64,000 bases of DNA from Scybalousia_A sp964639765 (GTDB lineage Bacteria > Bacteroidota > Bacteroidia > Bacteroidales > P3). Position 1 is the first letter of the stretch. Each line of letters begins with the position of its first letter. Position numbers and translations under genes: made by a program. Location of the stretch: positions 25,715-89,714 of the forward strand of contig CAZXEN010000005.1 in assembly GCA_964639765.1 (NCBI GenBank), in the 5' to 3' direction. Below the pieces are notes generated by a model that worked only from the letters and a program-made list of their open reading frames with translations, searched no databases and was not told where the DNA came from. Below are positions 38,306 to 46,801 of this stretch, piece by piece.

Positions 38306-39518
38306 TGTAAAACAAATACGCAAAGACTTTCCTTTGTTGGATGAGAAAGTAAGGGGCAAACAAAAACTTGTTTATCTGGATAATGCAGCCACAACTCAAA
38401 AACCACAATGCGTTATAGACAGTCTGACACATTACTATACTCATCTTAATGCAAACGTACATAGAGGTGTGCACTGGTTAAGCGGCATTGCCACCGATGA
38501 ATTTGAACTTGCAAGACAAAGGGTAAGAAGTTTTATCAATGCACCTGACTCTGAGAATATAATCTTCACCCGCGGCACTACAGAAAGCCTTAACCTTTTG
38601 GCGGAAAGCCTTTCAAAGTCTTTTCTTGATGAAGATTCCGAAGTGATTATCACCGAAATGGAACATCATTCCAATATTGTTCCTTGGCATATCGCAAGAG
38701 ACAAATATCATTTTATATTAAAATATATTCCTTTTACTGAAGAGGGAGAACTGGATATGGAAGCTTTCAAAAATCTTCTTACTCCTAAAACAAAATTGGT
38801 TTCCCTTGCCCATATCTCCAATACACTTGGGACCATAAATCCAGTAAAAGAAATCATATCTCTTTGTCATAGGAACAACACAATGGTAATAATAGACGGG
38901 GCTCAAAGCATTGCTCACCTGTCTGTTGATGTCCAAGACATGGATTGTGATTTCTACTGTTTCTCTGGCCACAAAGTATATGCACCTATGGGGATTGGTG
39001 TCTTGTATGGCAAGAAAGAGTACATGGAAAAGATGTATCCTTACCAAGGAGGTGGAGAAATGATAAAAGAAGTCTCAATGCATGAGACGGTTTTCAATGA
39101 CATTCCTTTCCGTTTTGAAGCCGGCACCCCTTCTGTTGCAGATGCCATAGGCTTAGGTGTCGCCTTGGAATACATAAAACAAACAGGAATTCAGGAAATA
39201 ATTGATTATGAAGACAATCTTATGAAATATGCGACAGAGAAACTCAAATCAACAGATGCCATCCGCATATTTGGAAATGCCAAGGAGAAATCTTCCTGCA
39301 TATCTTTTCTTGTTGAAGGCATACATCATCTGGATTTGGGTACAATACTTGACATGCAGGGCATAGCCATAAGAACAGGACATCATTGTGCAGAACCTGT
39401 AATGAAACATTTCAACATAGAAGGAACCGACAGGGTGTCTTTTGCCATGTACAACACGATAGAAGAGATAGACTCTTTCATTTCCTGTCTCAACAAATCC
39501 ATTACAATGCTAAAATAA
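38298..39518 (+). CDS. sufS: Cysteine desulfurase SufS
   Basis: A 406-residue PLP enzyme that releases sulfur from cysteine for Fe-S cluster assembly. The PLP lysine is Lys226 in FSGHKVYAP and the persulfide-forming cysteine is Cys364 in RTGHHCAEP, the same numbers as in E. coli SufS. Other SUF genes are not next to it. Many radical-SAM and Fe-S enzymes such as KamA in this genome depend on this supply. Confidence 0.96.
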   Translation: MLDVKQIRKDFPLLDEKVRGKQKLVYLDNAATTQKPQCVIDSLTHYYTHLNANVHRGVHWLSGIATDEFELARQRVRSFINAPDSENIIFTRGTTESLNLLAESLSKSFLDEDSEVIITEMEHHSNIVPWHIARDKYHFILKYIPFTEEGELDMEAFKNLLTPKTKLVSLAHISNTLGTINPVKEIISLCHRNNTMVIIDGAQSIAHLSVDVQDMDCDFYCFSGHKVYAPMGIGVLYGKKEYMEKMYPYQGGGEMIKEVSMHETVFNDIPFRFEAGTPSVADAIGLGVALEYIKQTGIQEIIDYEDNLMKYATEKLKSTDAIRIFGNAKEKSSCISFLVEGIHHLDLGTILDMQGIAIRTGHHCAEPVMKHFNIEGTDRVSFAMYNTIEEIDSFISCLNKSITMLK

Positions 39519-39522
39519 AAAA

Positions 39523-39548
39523 GTTGTGAGAACAAAAGTTCCCACAAC
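39523..39548. terminator. Bidirectional terminator between sufS and gdhA
   Basis: An 11-bp stem with one mismatch, GTTGTGAGAAC and GTTCCCACAAC, around an AAAA loop. It has A-run and T-rich sequence on its two sides and lies between the convergent sufS and gdhA genes. Confidence 0.8.
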
Positions 39549-39572
39549 CGGTTTTATATTGCTTTTCTTTAA

Positions 39573-40907
39573 TTAGCAAACGCCTAATTGAAGCATAGCA
39601 TCAGCAACTTTGATAAATCCTGCAATGTTTGCACCTTTAACATAGTTGATGTAGCCTTCTTCCTGACCATATTTAACGCAGTTAGCGTGGATAGAATCCA
39701 TCATAGCGTGTAATCTTTGGTCAACTTCTGCAGCAGTCCAAGGAAGGTGTTCTGCATTTTGAGACATTTCAAGTCCAGATACTCCAACACCACCAGCGTT
39801 AGCAGCCTTACCAGGAGCAAAGCTTACCTTAGCTTTTTGAAGGACTGTGATAGCTTCTGCTTTACAACCCATGTTAGAAACTTCACATACAAGTTTAACA
39901 CCGTTCTTTACAAGAGTCTCAGCATCTTCTGCACCAAGTTCGTTCTGAATAGCGCAAGGAAGAGCGATATCTACCTTAACTTCCCAAGGTTTCTTTCCAG
40001 CAACGAATTTTGCTGTAGGGAATTTTGTAGCGAATGGAGCAACAACGTTGTTGTTTGAAGCTCTAAGTTCAAGCATATAGTCTATTTTTTCCTGATTGAA
40101 ACCAGTTTCATCAATAACGTAACCGTCAGGTCCAGAAATGCAGATAACCTTAGCACCTAATTCAGTAGCTTTTGTTACAGCACCCCAAGCAACGTTACCG
40201 AAACCAGAGATAGCAACAGTCTTGCCTTTGATAGAATCACCTTTTGTCTTAAGCATATTCTCTACAAAGTAGATAGCACCGAAACCTGTAGCTTCAGGTC
40301 TTAGGATAGAACCACCGAACTGTGAACCTTTTCCTGTAAGAACGCCTGTATTTTCGCTTGCAAGTTTTTTGTACATACCATAAAGGTAACCTATTTCTCT
40401 ACCACCAACACCTATATCGCCAGCAGGAACGTCTCTGTCTGGTCCGATATATTTGTACAACTCAGTCATAAAGGCTTGACAGAAACGCATTATCTCTCTG
40501 TCTGATTTACCCTTAGGATCGAAATCAGAACCTCCTTTACCACCGCCCATAGGCAAAGTAGTAAGAGAGTTTTTGAAAGTTTGTTCAAAGCCCAAGAACT
40601 TTAATGTGTCAAGAGTTACTGTTGGGTGGAAACGCAAACCGCCTTTGTAAGGTCCTATTGCGTTGTTGAACTGTACTCTGTAACCTCTGTTGATTTGGAT
40701 TTCGCCCTTGTCATCTACCCATTCAACTCTGAATTGATAAATTCTGTCTGGCTCAAGCATTCTTTCCACGATTTTGTTCTCATCATAGACAGGATGTGCC
40801 TCAACATAATCTTTTATAGTTTCAAGGACTTCTGTAACAGCCTGTAAGAACAAAGGCTGGTTAGGGTTTTTAGCCTGTACATCAGCTAAAAGTTTTTCTA
40901 CGTTCAT
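39573..40907 (-). CDS. gdhA: Glutamate dehydrogenase, hexameric
   Basis: A 444-residue enzyme that interconverts glutamate and 2-oxoglutarate plus ammonia. The catalytic region GGGKGGSDFDPKGKSD, the substrate block GGLRFHPTVTL and the nucleotide-binding ISGFGNVAWGA are typical of the bacterial type usually NADP-dependent. In an amino-acid fermenter it may run in the catabolic direction. The transcript starts at a TAATTTTG box at 40993-41000. The leader has a small GGCAA/TTGCC hairpin (40958-40972). Confidence 0.96.
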   Translation of the reverse strand: MNVEKLLADVQAKNPNQPLFLQAVTEVLETIKDYVEAHPVYDENKIVERMLEPDRIYQFRVEWVDDKGEIQINRGYRVQFNNAIGPYKGGLRFHPTVTLDTLKFLGFEQTFKNSLTTLPMGGGKGGSDFDPKGKSDREIMRFCQAFMTELYKYIGPDRDVPAGDIGVGGREIGYLYGMYKKLASENTGVLTGKGSQFGGSILRPEATGFGAIYFVENMLKTKGDSIKGKTVAISGFGNVAWGAVTKATELGAKVICISGPDGYVIDETGFNQEKIDYMLELRASNNNVVAPFATKFPTAKFVAGKKPWEVKVDIALPCAIQNELGAEDAETLVKNGVKLVCEVSNMGCKAEAITVLQKAKVSFAPGKAANAGGVGVSGLEMSQNAEHLPWTAAEVDQRLHAMMDSIHANCVKYGQEEGYINYVKGANIAGFIKVADAMLQLGVC

Positions 40908-40992
40908 AATATTATAAAGTTTTAAAATGAATTTTATGTTTTCAAAGAAGATTTCAAGGCAATTTAGTTGCCTCTCCCCTCTCCTTTGATTG

Positions 40993-41000
40993 CAAAATTA
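40993..41000 (-). promoter_or_regulatory. -7 box of gdhA
   Basis: On the minus strand TAATTTTG followed by CA, 85 bases before the gdhA ATG. Confidence 0.6.
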
Positions 41001-41178
41001 TATATATTTGCTAAAATAAAAAAATTTTTTATTATATTTTTTGATTTTTTTGTTGTTTTTGTTGTTTCGGAAAGACAAAACGTCCTGAATAGGTGCTTTA
41101 TAGAAGGGAATATAACGCCGATTTTGATTTCTCTGCAGCCAAAACAAATCTGAAATTTGCCACTTCAGGTTTTCATCG

Positions 41179-41242
41179 TAAAAAAAACTATTTTTTTGAC
41201 CAAAAAAAACTATTTTTTTCATGCAAAAAAACTATTTTTTTC
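41179..41242. repeat. Three phased A8-CTA-T7 units, site H
   Basis: Three near-identical palindromic units, A7-8, CTA, T7, begin near 41180, 41202 and 41225, again 22-23 bp apart. They share the A-tract/core/T-tract layout and period of the other arrays but not the core. They sit upstream of the AlkD-like gene promoter. The rest of 41001-41358 shows nothing I can name. Confidence 0.7.
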
Positions 41243-41358
41243 GCCAAGAAAAGCAAGATTGGCAAATTTTAATCCTCAATCGGCAAAAAACTCTTCAAAA
41301 ACGGCAGCAATCATACGAAGAAAAAGTCCCAAAAGTCCTGTCGTTTATTATTTTTTCC

Positions 41359-41366
41359 TATCTTTG
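41359..41366 (+). promoter_or_regulatory. -7 box of the AlkD-like gene
   Basis: TATCTTTG followed by CA, 43 bases before the ATG at 41410. Confidence 0.6.
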
Positions 41367-41409
41367 CAGACTGAAAAGAATGAAGTTGAATTTAAAACGC
41401 CTCTATTGT

Positions 41410-42072
41410 ATGGATATTACAGAAGTACTTGCACTCTTGGAGAAGAATCGGAACCCCGTTAATGCGGAAGGTATGCGCAGATTCGGAATCAGGGGCAACA
41501 TATACGGAATAAGCATGGTGGAACTCAGGAAGTTTGCCAGACAGATAGGTAGAAACCATACTCTTGCCATGGAGTTGTGGAAACAGGACATACACGAAGC
41601 CAAACTGCTTGCGACAGTCATTGCCGATTACAGGCAGCTTACCAATGAAGACATAAAGATTATGGTCAATGATTTTGACTCGTGGGATTTGTGTGACCAG
41701 TCCTGTATAAACGTTTTTCGCTATTCTCCGCTGGCAATAAAGAAAATACCTCAGTTTGCCAAGAGTAACAAAGAGTTTGTAAGAAGAACGGCCTTTGCAC
41801 TTATGGCTACCATGACCTGCAACAAGAAAATAACGGACAAAGACTTCTATCCATACTTCGCACTGATAGAAAAATATTCCTATATAGACGACAGGAAAAT
41901 GGTATATCAGGCTATTGACTGGGCTTTACGCAACATCGGCAAAAGAAGCATAGACCTGCAAATGAAAGCCTTGGAACTTGCGCACCAACTGTATAAATCC
42001 GACAACAAGACTTGCAGGTACATAGGCTGGCAGACAATAAAGAAATTTGAGAACCCCAAAAAAAGTTCCTAA
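41410..42072 (+). CDS. AlkD-like DNA alkylation repair protein
   Basis: A 220-residue all-helical protein of the HEAT-repeat DNA glycosylase family, which excises alkylated bases. The signature FDSWDLCDQSC (about 97-107) carries the Trp-Asp pair used for DNA contact and catalysis. A long frame is open from 41221, but the promoter box at 41359 makes the ATG at 41410 (MDITEVLALLEKN) most likely, with 41380 as an alternative. It is followed 24 bases later by a GNAT gene. Confidence 0.88.
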   Translation: MDITEVLALLEKNRNPVNAEGMRRFGIRGNIYGISMVELRKFARQIGRNHTLAMELWKQDIHEAKLLATVIADYRQLTNEDIKIMVNDFDSWDLCDQSCINVFRYSPLAIKKIPQFAKSNKEFVRRTAFALMATMTCNKKITDKDFYPYFALIEKYSYIDDRKMVYQAIDWALRNIGKRSIDLQMKALELAHQLYKSDNKTCRYIGWQTIKKFENPKKSS

Positions 42073-42096
42073 AACCAAGCAATCTGCCGTAAATAT

Positions 42097-42642
42097 ATGG
42101 GATACAGTTTTGACATCGCCAAAGAGTTGTACCTGAATGCTTTTCCGCCGCAGGAAAGAAGGAGCATGGAGAGTATCAGCAGGCTTCTCCATGAAGATTA
42201 TTTTGAATTTGTGCCTGTCTTTTTTGACAACGACTTCAAAGGCTTTGCCAATCTTTGGTTTTTCAGAACTTTTACATATATAGAACACTTTGCCATACGA
42301 AAAGAAGAAAGAAACCGAGGCTATGGCACAAGGTTTCTGCAGGATTTGACAACAAAACGCATATCGGCAGGCAAAGACTTCAAACACAAAGTCAAGCAAT
42401 GGAGCAGAAACTTCGTACTTGAAGTGGAACTGCCGCAAAATCCTGTTGCAACAAAGAGGATTGCCTTCTATGAACGCTTGGGGTTCAAGTTGCTGGAGGA
42501 CTATTATTTTCAGCCACCTTACGAAAAAGACGAAGAAGGCTTGGAGATGAAAATCATGCTCCTTTCTTCCGACAAAGAAAACGAACCTTCCTTCCAAGAA
42601 ATCAAGGATACATTATATAAGTATGTATATAGGGTGGAATAA
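42097..42642 (+). CDS. GNAT-family acetyltransferase
   Basis: A 181-residue N-acetyltransferase. The acetyl-CoA motif is IEHFAIRKEERNRGYGTRFL at about residues 67-86. The start FDIAKELYLNAFPPQER and the late FYERLGFKLLEDYYF are usual. No substrate can be assigned. It probably shares a transcript with the AlkD-like gene. Confidence 0.85.
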   Translation: MGYSFDIAKELYLNAFPPQERRSMESISRLLHEDYFEFVPVFFDNDFKGFANLWFFRTFTYIEHFAIRKEERNRGYGTRFLQDLTTKRISAGKDFKHKVKQWSRNFVLEVELPQNPVATKRIAFYERLGFKLLEDYYFQPPYEKDEEGLEMKIMLLSSDKENEPSFQEIKDTLYKYVYRVE

Positions 42643-42730
42643 GTATTCAAAAACATTTCACAGTAATGTTTCTCATCAAAAGAAAAACCGTCAAAAGGAT
42701 TTATAATCACTACTGCCAAAGTATATAAAC

Positions 42731-42778
42731 AGAAAAGAAAAACGCCTGTTCAGATTGTCAGCAATGCTGAACAAACGT
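42731..42778 (-). terminator. Terminator of the 25-codon gene
   Basis: On the minus strand TGTTCAG pairs with CTGAACA (13-base loop), extended by ACG/CGT across a small internal loop, followed by T5-C-T4. It ends the small transcription unit that starts at 42950. Confidence 0.65.
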
Positions 42779-42815
42779 CGCACAAAAACAATAACAAACA
42801 CAAGAATTTTATCTG

Positions 42816-42893
42816 CTATAATTTCTTATGGGCGTTGAATCCCTCTTCCAAACAGTTGATTAACATACCAACTATCAATATCAGTGCTATCAT
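42816..42893 (-). CDS. Possible 25-residue hydrophobic peptide
   Basis: A frame of 25 codons reading MIALILIVGMLINCLEEGFN and ending AHKKL: one hydrophobic helix and a charged tail. A TAATTTTG promoter box lies 50 bases upstream. A strong Shine-Dalgarno-like GAGAGGAGAT has its GGAG nine bases from the ATG, which is unusual in this window. An in-frame TGA four to six bases upstream of the ATG fixes the start, and a terminator follows. I know no homologue. It could be a small membrane peptide or the leader of a small RNA. Confidence 0.5.
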   Translation of the reverse strand: MIALILIVGMLINCLEEGFNAHKKL

Positions 42894-42942
42894 AATTCAG
42901 ATCTCCTCTCTTTTTAATGTTGATAACTATTTTTTACAGCGG

Positions 42943-42950
42943 CAAAATTA
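42943..42950 (-). promoter_or_regulatory. -7 box of the 25-codon gene
   Basis: On the minus strand TAATTTTG followed by CC, 50 bases before the ATG at 42893. The stretch 42951-43200 to its right shows nothing further that I can name. Confidence 0.5.
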
Positions 42951-43200
42951 CAGTCCCACTCTGTCAAATTATGTCATAACGTCAAAAAAATTTCAAAAAA
43001 AGTGTGTTTTCTTCCCTACGCATCGGAGATTTTACATATTTTTTGCAAAAAAAGTTTGCTGACCATGCAGTATTTCTGCCTCCTATGCATCTGTAACAAG
43101 CAACAAAAACAGGATAAAGCTGTGATAAGCTCTTTACTGCTTTATTTTTTGCTGTTAAAAAAATACTTAGTATAAATTTTGCTATTTAGGTAAAAAGAAG

Positions 43201-43208
43201 TATTTTTG
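43201..43208 (+). promoter_or_regulatory. -7 box of the atoD-kal-kce operon
   Basis: TATTTTTG followed by CA, 50 bases before the atoD ATG. Confidence 0.65.
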
Positions 43209-43257
43209 CAGTCATATAAAATTTACGAAAAATAATAATATTAAAACTACATATAAG

Positions 43258-43902
43258 ATGAGTAAAAGAATTAGCATCAGTGAAGCAGCTGCAATGATAA
43301 AAGACGGCTCCACGATAATGATTGGCGGCTTTCTTGGTGCAGGAAGTGCCAACAAGATTATAGAAGAAATAGTAAAGCAAGGTAAGAAAGACCTTACCAT
43401 TATCTGCAATGACACGTCATATGGTGAATTTGGTTCCGGATATTTGGTTGCCAACAACTGCGTAAAGAAAGTTATTGCTTCCCACATAGGAACAAATCCT
43501 GTTACAGGAGAGAAAATGATTAGCGGAGAAATGGAAGTACAGCTTATTCCTCAAGGAACCCTTGCAGAACAGATACGTTGCGGTGGTGCAGGCATAGGTG
43601 GTTTCCTTACTACAACAGGACTTGGAACAATAGTTGAAGAAGGCAAGCAGAAACTTACCGTTGATGGCAAGGAATATCTGTTGGAGAAGCCTATCCGTGC
43701 TGATGTTGCTCTTTTAGGTGCAAGCGTTTGTGACAAGTTCGGTAATCTGGTTTACAGAGGTACTTCTCAGAATTTCAATCCTTTGATGGCTACTGCAGCA
43801 GATCTTGTCATCGCAGAAGTAAAAGAGGAAGTTGAGGAGATTGCTCCTGAAAACGTAAAGACTCCTTATCTTTTTGTTGATTATATCGTTAAAGTTGATT
43901 AA
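43258..43902 (+). CDS. atoD: Acetoacetate/butyrate-type CoA-transferase, alpha subunit
   Basis: A 214-residue alpha subunit of a 3-oxoacid (acetoacetate) CoA-transferase. It matches E. coli AtoD almost block for block: TIMIGGFLGAGSANKI, ASHIGTNPVTGEKMISGE, LIPQGTLAEQIRCGGAG, and GFLTTTGLGTIVEEGK. In lysine fermentation this enzyme moves CoA between acetoacetate and butyrate. The catalytic glutamate lies on the beta subunit (AtoA), which normally sits directly next to it but is absent here and anywhere in the window. It is the first gene of a tightly packed operon with kal (12 bases) and kce. Confidence 0.93.
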   Translation: MSKRISISEAAAMIKDGSTIMIGGFLGAGSANKIIEEIVKQGKKDLTIICNDTSYGEFGSGYLVANNCVKKVIASHIGTNPVTGEKMISGEMEVQLIPQGTLAEQIRCGGAGIGGFLTTTGLGTIVEEGKQKLTVDGKEYLLEKPIRADVALLGASVCDKFGNLVYRGTSQNFNPLMATAADLVIAEVKEEVEEIAPENVKTPYLFVDYIVKVD

Positions 43903-43914
43903 AAATAAATAAAA

Positions 43915-44310
43915 ATGGAAAAAATAACAAGCACAATAAGACTTAGAATGAGTGCTCACGACGCTCATTATGGCGGAAACCTTGTAGATGGTGCAAGAAT
44001 GCTGAACCTTTTTGGAGATGTGGCTACAGAACTTCTTATCAAACAAGACGGTGATGAGGGTCTGTTCTGTGCATACGACAATGTAGAGTTTTTGGCTCCT
44101 GTGTTTGCAGGCGATTATATTGAAGCAACAGGTGAGATAACAAAAGTTGGAAACACTTCACGTAAAATGACTTTTGAAGCAAAGAAAGTTATAGTTTCAC
44201 GTCCAGATATCAATGATTCTGCTGCTGAAGTATTGGCAGAACCTGTCGTTGTTTGCCGAGCAAGTGGTACATGTGTAACTCCAAAAGACAAACAAAGATT
44301 TAACAAATAA
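43915..44310 (+). CDS. kal: 3-Aminobutyryl-CoA ammonia-lyase
   Basis: A 131-residue hotdog-fold protein. In lysine fermentation Kal removes ammonia from L-3-aminobutyryl-CoA to give crotonyl-CoA. The assignment rests on its position between the CoA-transferase and Kce genes and on the sequence with TIRLRMSAHDAHYGGNLVDG near the N-terminus, FGDVATELLIKQDGDEG, and EFLAPVFAGDYIEATGEI. Length fits. A generic acyl-CoA thioesterase has a similar fold, but the context favours Kal. Confidence 0.9.
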   Translation: MEKITSTIRLRMSAHDAHYGGNLVDGARMLNLFGDVATELLIKQDGDEGLFCAYDNVEFLAPVFAGDYIEATGEITKVGNTSRKMTFEAKKVIVSRPDINDSAAEVLAEPVVVCRASGTCVTPKDKQRFNK

Positions 44311-44314
44311 GAAA

Positions 44315-45145
44315 ATGGAAAAACTTATAATTACAGCTGCGATATGCGGTGCTGAAGTTACAAAGGAACAAAATCCTGCTGTTCCTTATACTGTTGAGGA
44401 AATAGTAAAGGAAGCAAAAAGTGCTGTTGATGCTGGAGCAGCTATCGTTCATTTACACGTAAGAGAAGATGACGGCACTCCTACTCAGAGCAGAGAACGT
44501 TTTCAGGAATGCGAAGAGGCAATATACAAAGTTTGTCCTGATGTTATACTTATACCTTCCACAGGAGGTGCTGTAGGTATGACTCCTGATGAAAGGCTGC
44601 AATCTACAGATACTACTCCAATACCAGAAATGGCTACTTTGGATTGTGGTACCTGCAATTTTGGAGATGACATTTTTGACAACACAATGCCGACAATGAG
44701 AGCATTTGGAAAACGTATGATGGAAAAAGGTATCAAACCGGAGTATGAATGCTTTGAAATGGGACACCTTGACACTATCCTTACAATGGCACGCAAAGGA
44801 CAGGTTCCTGCAGACCCTATGCAGTTCAACTTTGTTCTTGGTGTCTATGGCTGTACTCCTGCAACTGTTCCTAATCTTTGCTGGCTTGTAAATGGTATTC
44901 CTGCAGGAAGCACCTGGACTGTAACAGGTATAGGAAGACATGCTTTCCCTATGGCTGCAGCAGGTATAGCAATGGGAGGAAACGTAAGAGTAGGTTTCGA
45001 AGATAACTTGTATTTGGAAAGAGGGGTGCTTGCTAAATCCAATGGAGAACTTGTAGATAAAGTTGTTCGTCTTGCTAAAGAACTTGGCAGAGGAATAGCT
45101 ACTTCTGACGAAGCAAGAGAAATCCTTTCTCTAAAGAAAAAATAA
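44315..45145 (+). CDS. kce: 3-Keto-5-aminohexanoate cleavage enzyme
   Basis: A 276-residue member of the BKACE family. It condenses 3-keto-5-aminohexanoate with acetyl-CoA to give acetoacetate and 3-aminobutyryl-CoA. Zinc ligands His46 and His48 lie in IVHLHVRE, with Glu229 in VGFEDNLY as the third; Glu14 in ICGAEV is also conserved. The GTCNFGDD and FEMGHL blocks agree with Kce rather than other BKACE types. It starts five bases after kal and is closed by a terminator. Confidence 0.95.
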   Translation: MEKLIITAAICGAEVTKEQNPAVPYTVEEIVKEAKSAVDAGAAIVHLHVREDDGTPTQSRERFQECEEAIYKVCPDVILIPSTGGAVGMTPDERLQSTDTTPIPEMATLDCGTCNFGDDIFDNTMPTMRAFGKRMMEKGIKPEYECFEMGHLDTILTMARKGQVPADPMQFNFVLGVYGCTPATVPNLCWLVNGIPAGSTWTVTGIGRHAFPMAAAGIAMGGNVRVGFEDNLYLERGVLAKSNGELVDKVVRLAKELGRGIATSDEAREILSLKKK

Positions 45146-45171
45146 TAAAAATCAATACAAAAATTAAATCA

Positions 45172-45206
45172 GGGATTAGGAACATACGGTTACTAATCCC
45201 TTTTAT
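45172..45206 (+). terminator. Terminator of the atoD-kal-kce operon
   Basis: An 8-bp stem, GGGATTAG with CTAATCCC, around 13 bases, followed by TTTTAT. Confidence 0.75.
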
Positions 45207-45212
45207 CATATA

Positions 45213-45243
45213 AAAAAAGCCATATACTTTGGTACATGGCTTT
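45213..45243 (-). terminator. Terminator of the citDEF operon
   Basis: On the minus strand an AAAGCCAT/ATGGCTTT stem, extended by GTA/TAC across one mismatch, followed by a run of seven T. It faces the kce terminator. Confidence 0.75.
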
Positions 45244-45264
45244 CATATTAATTTGGAATATTGT

Positions 45265-46800
45265 TTAAGCGTTGATATTTTTGATAACATCAAGAACAGA
45301 ACCGTCTCTGTTCATAACAACTCCGACGACCTTGTCGCCAAATGGCAATGGTGCCGGATTTCCTATGATACTTTTCGCCTTGGCAGCCAAATCGTGGATA
45401 TCAACGATATTTAGTCCTGCTTTCTTCAAACGCTCTGCTATCTCTGGACGGCGAGGATTTACTGCAATACCATATTCTGTAACAATAACATCCACGCTTG
45501 AACCTGGAGTAATCAATGTTGTAACTTCATCAACTACACAAGGTATTCTTCCTCTAAGCAATGGGCAAACAATGATTGAAAGAGCAGAATCCTCTGCTGT
45601 ATCCTGGTGTCCGCCTATAGCTCCTCTGATGATACCGTCAGAACCTACAAGAACATTTACATTGAAATTAACATCCACTTCCAAAGCACTAAGGATAACC
45701 ATATCCAAATAGTGTGTTGCACTGCCTTTTTCGTCTGCTGAAGCATATTCATTTGCAGAAGCTTCTTTGTGCATTTCATGATCACGGATAGACTCTGCTG
45801 CAACTTTGTCAAAAGACTGCACGTCTATAAGTTTTTCTATCAAACCTTCTTCAAACATCTTAACCATGTGAGCAGTGATACCTCCCAAAGCATATGAAGC
45901 CTTGATACCTTTTTCTATCATACTCTCACGAATGTATTTGACTGCAGCAAGAGAAGCTCCGCCTGAACCTGTTTGAATAGAAAATCCATCTTTGAAGTAT
46001 CCGCCATTGATAATAACTTTTGCTGCTTGTTTTGCAAGAAGTATATCTCTTGGATTCTTTGTATCACGTATTGCACCGGAAGCTATCTTTGAAGAATCTC
46101 CCACACTTTCCACTTCAACAACATAATCAACATAGCTTTCACTGATTGAAGCAGGAGTATTTGGATAAGCGACAAGGTCATCTGTAAGGATAACTACCTG
46201 ATCTGCGTTCTGTGCATCTGGAATAGCATAACCCAAAGAACCGCATATTGATTTTGCATTTTCACTTCTTGAAAAACCGCAAGCATTACCCAATGGGTCA
46301 GAAGAAGATGCTCCGATAAAAGCAACGTTTATATGTTCATCGCCATTGACAATAGCAGAACCTCTTCCACCATGAGAACGGAAAACAACAGGCTCTTTCA
46401 TCAAACCTCTTGAAATAGCATCTGCCAATTTACCTCTAAGACCTGAAGTAGAAATAGAGGTGATAACTCCGTTTTTTATATATTCAATCAATGGTTCATG
46501 AACATCTTGCAGAGAAGAAGCAGCAAGACGAAGATTTTTGAATCCCATCTGTGCCAATTTATCTACAACCATATTAACAACCTTGTCTCCACCACGGAAA
46601 TGATGATGGAAGCTTATTGTCATACCGTCTTTTAAACCAGTCTTTTTGATAGCTTCTTCCAAAGAAACCAATTTTCCTGATTCCTTTTGATAATCTCTGC
46701 GGAAAGTTGTGGCTTTGTTGCCGCCTTCTTTATATACTTGTTTGCCCATCTTTGAAGCTATTTGCTCCATATCGGTTTTTCTTTCTTTCAATGTACTCAT
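45265..46800 (-). CDS. citF: Citrate lyase, alpha subunit (citrate:acetyl-ACP transferase)
   Basis: A 511-residue subunit that swaps the acetyl group on the acyl carrier CitD for citrate. Family blocks are TISFHHHFRGGDKVVN, FRSHGGRGSAIVNGD, IRGAIGGHQDTAEDSAL, and VDVIVTEYGIAVNPRRP. Length is as expected. It is the last gene of citDEF, with one base between it and citE. The operon is convergent with atoD-kal-kce. Confidence 0.96.
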   Translation of the reverse strand: MSTLKERKTDMEQIASKMGKQVYKEGGNKATTFRRDYQKESGKLVSLEEAIKKTGLKDGMTISFHHHFRGGDKVVNMVVDKLAQMGFKNLRLAASSLQDVHEPLIEYIKNGVITSISTSGLRGKLADAISRGLMKEPVVFRSHGGRGSAIVNGDEHINVAFIGASSSDPLGNACGFSRSENAKSICGSLGYAIPDAQNADQVVILTDDLVAYPNTPASISESYVDYVVEVESVGDSSKIASGAIRDTKNPRDILLAKQAAKVIINGGYFKDGFSIQTGSGGASLAAVKYIRESMIEKGIKASYALGGITAHMVKMFEEGLIEKLIDVQSFDKVAAESIRDHEMHKEASANEYASADEKGSATHYLDMVILSALEVDVNFNVNVLVGSDGIIRGAIGGHQDTAEDSALSIIVCPLLRGRIPCVVDEVTTLITPGSSVDVIVTEYGIAVNPRRPEIAERLKKAGLNIVDIHDLAAKAKSIIGNPAPLPFGDKVVGVVMNRDGSVLDVIKNINA

Positions 46801-46801
46801 A

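Noticed and set aside
41001..41222. 74-codon minus-strand gene over the A8-CTA-T7 repeats
   Set aside because: The frame is Lys/Phe/Asn-rich because of the A- and T-runs and has no family signature.
43915..44310. Generic acyl-CoA thioesterase
   Set aside because: The fold would fit, but its place between atoD and kce and its sequence fit 3-aminobutyryl-CoA ammonia-lyase.
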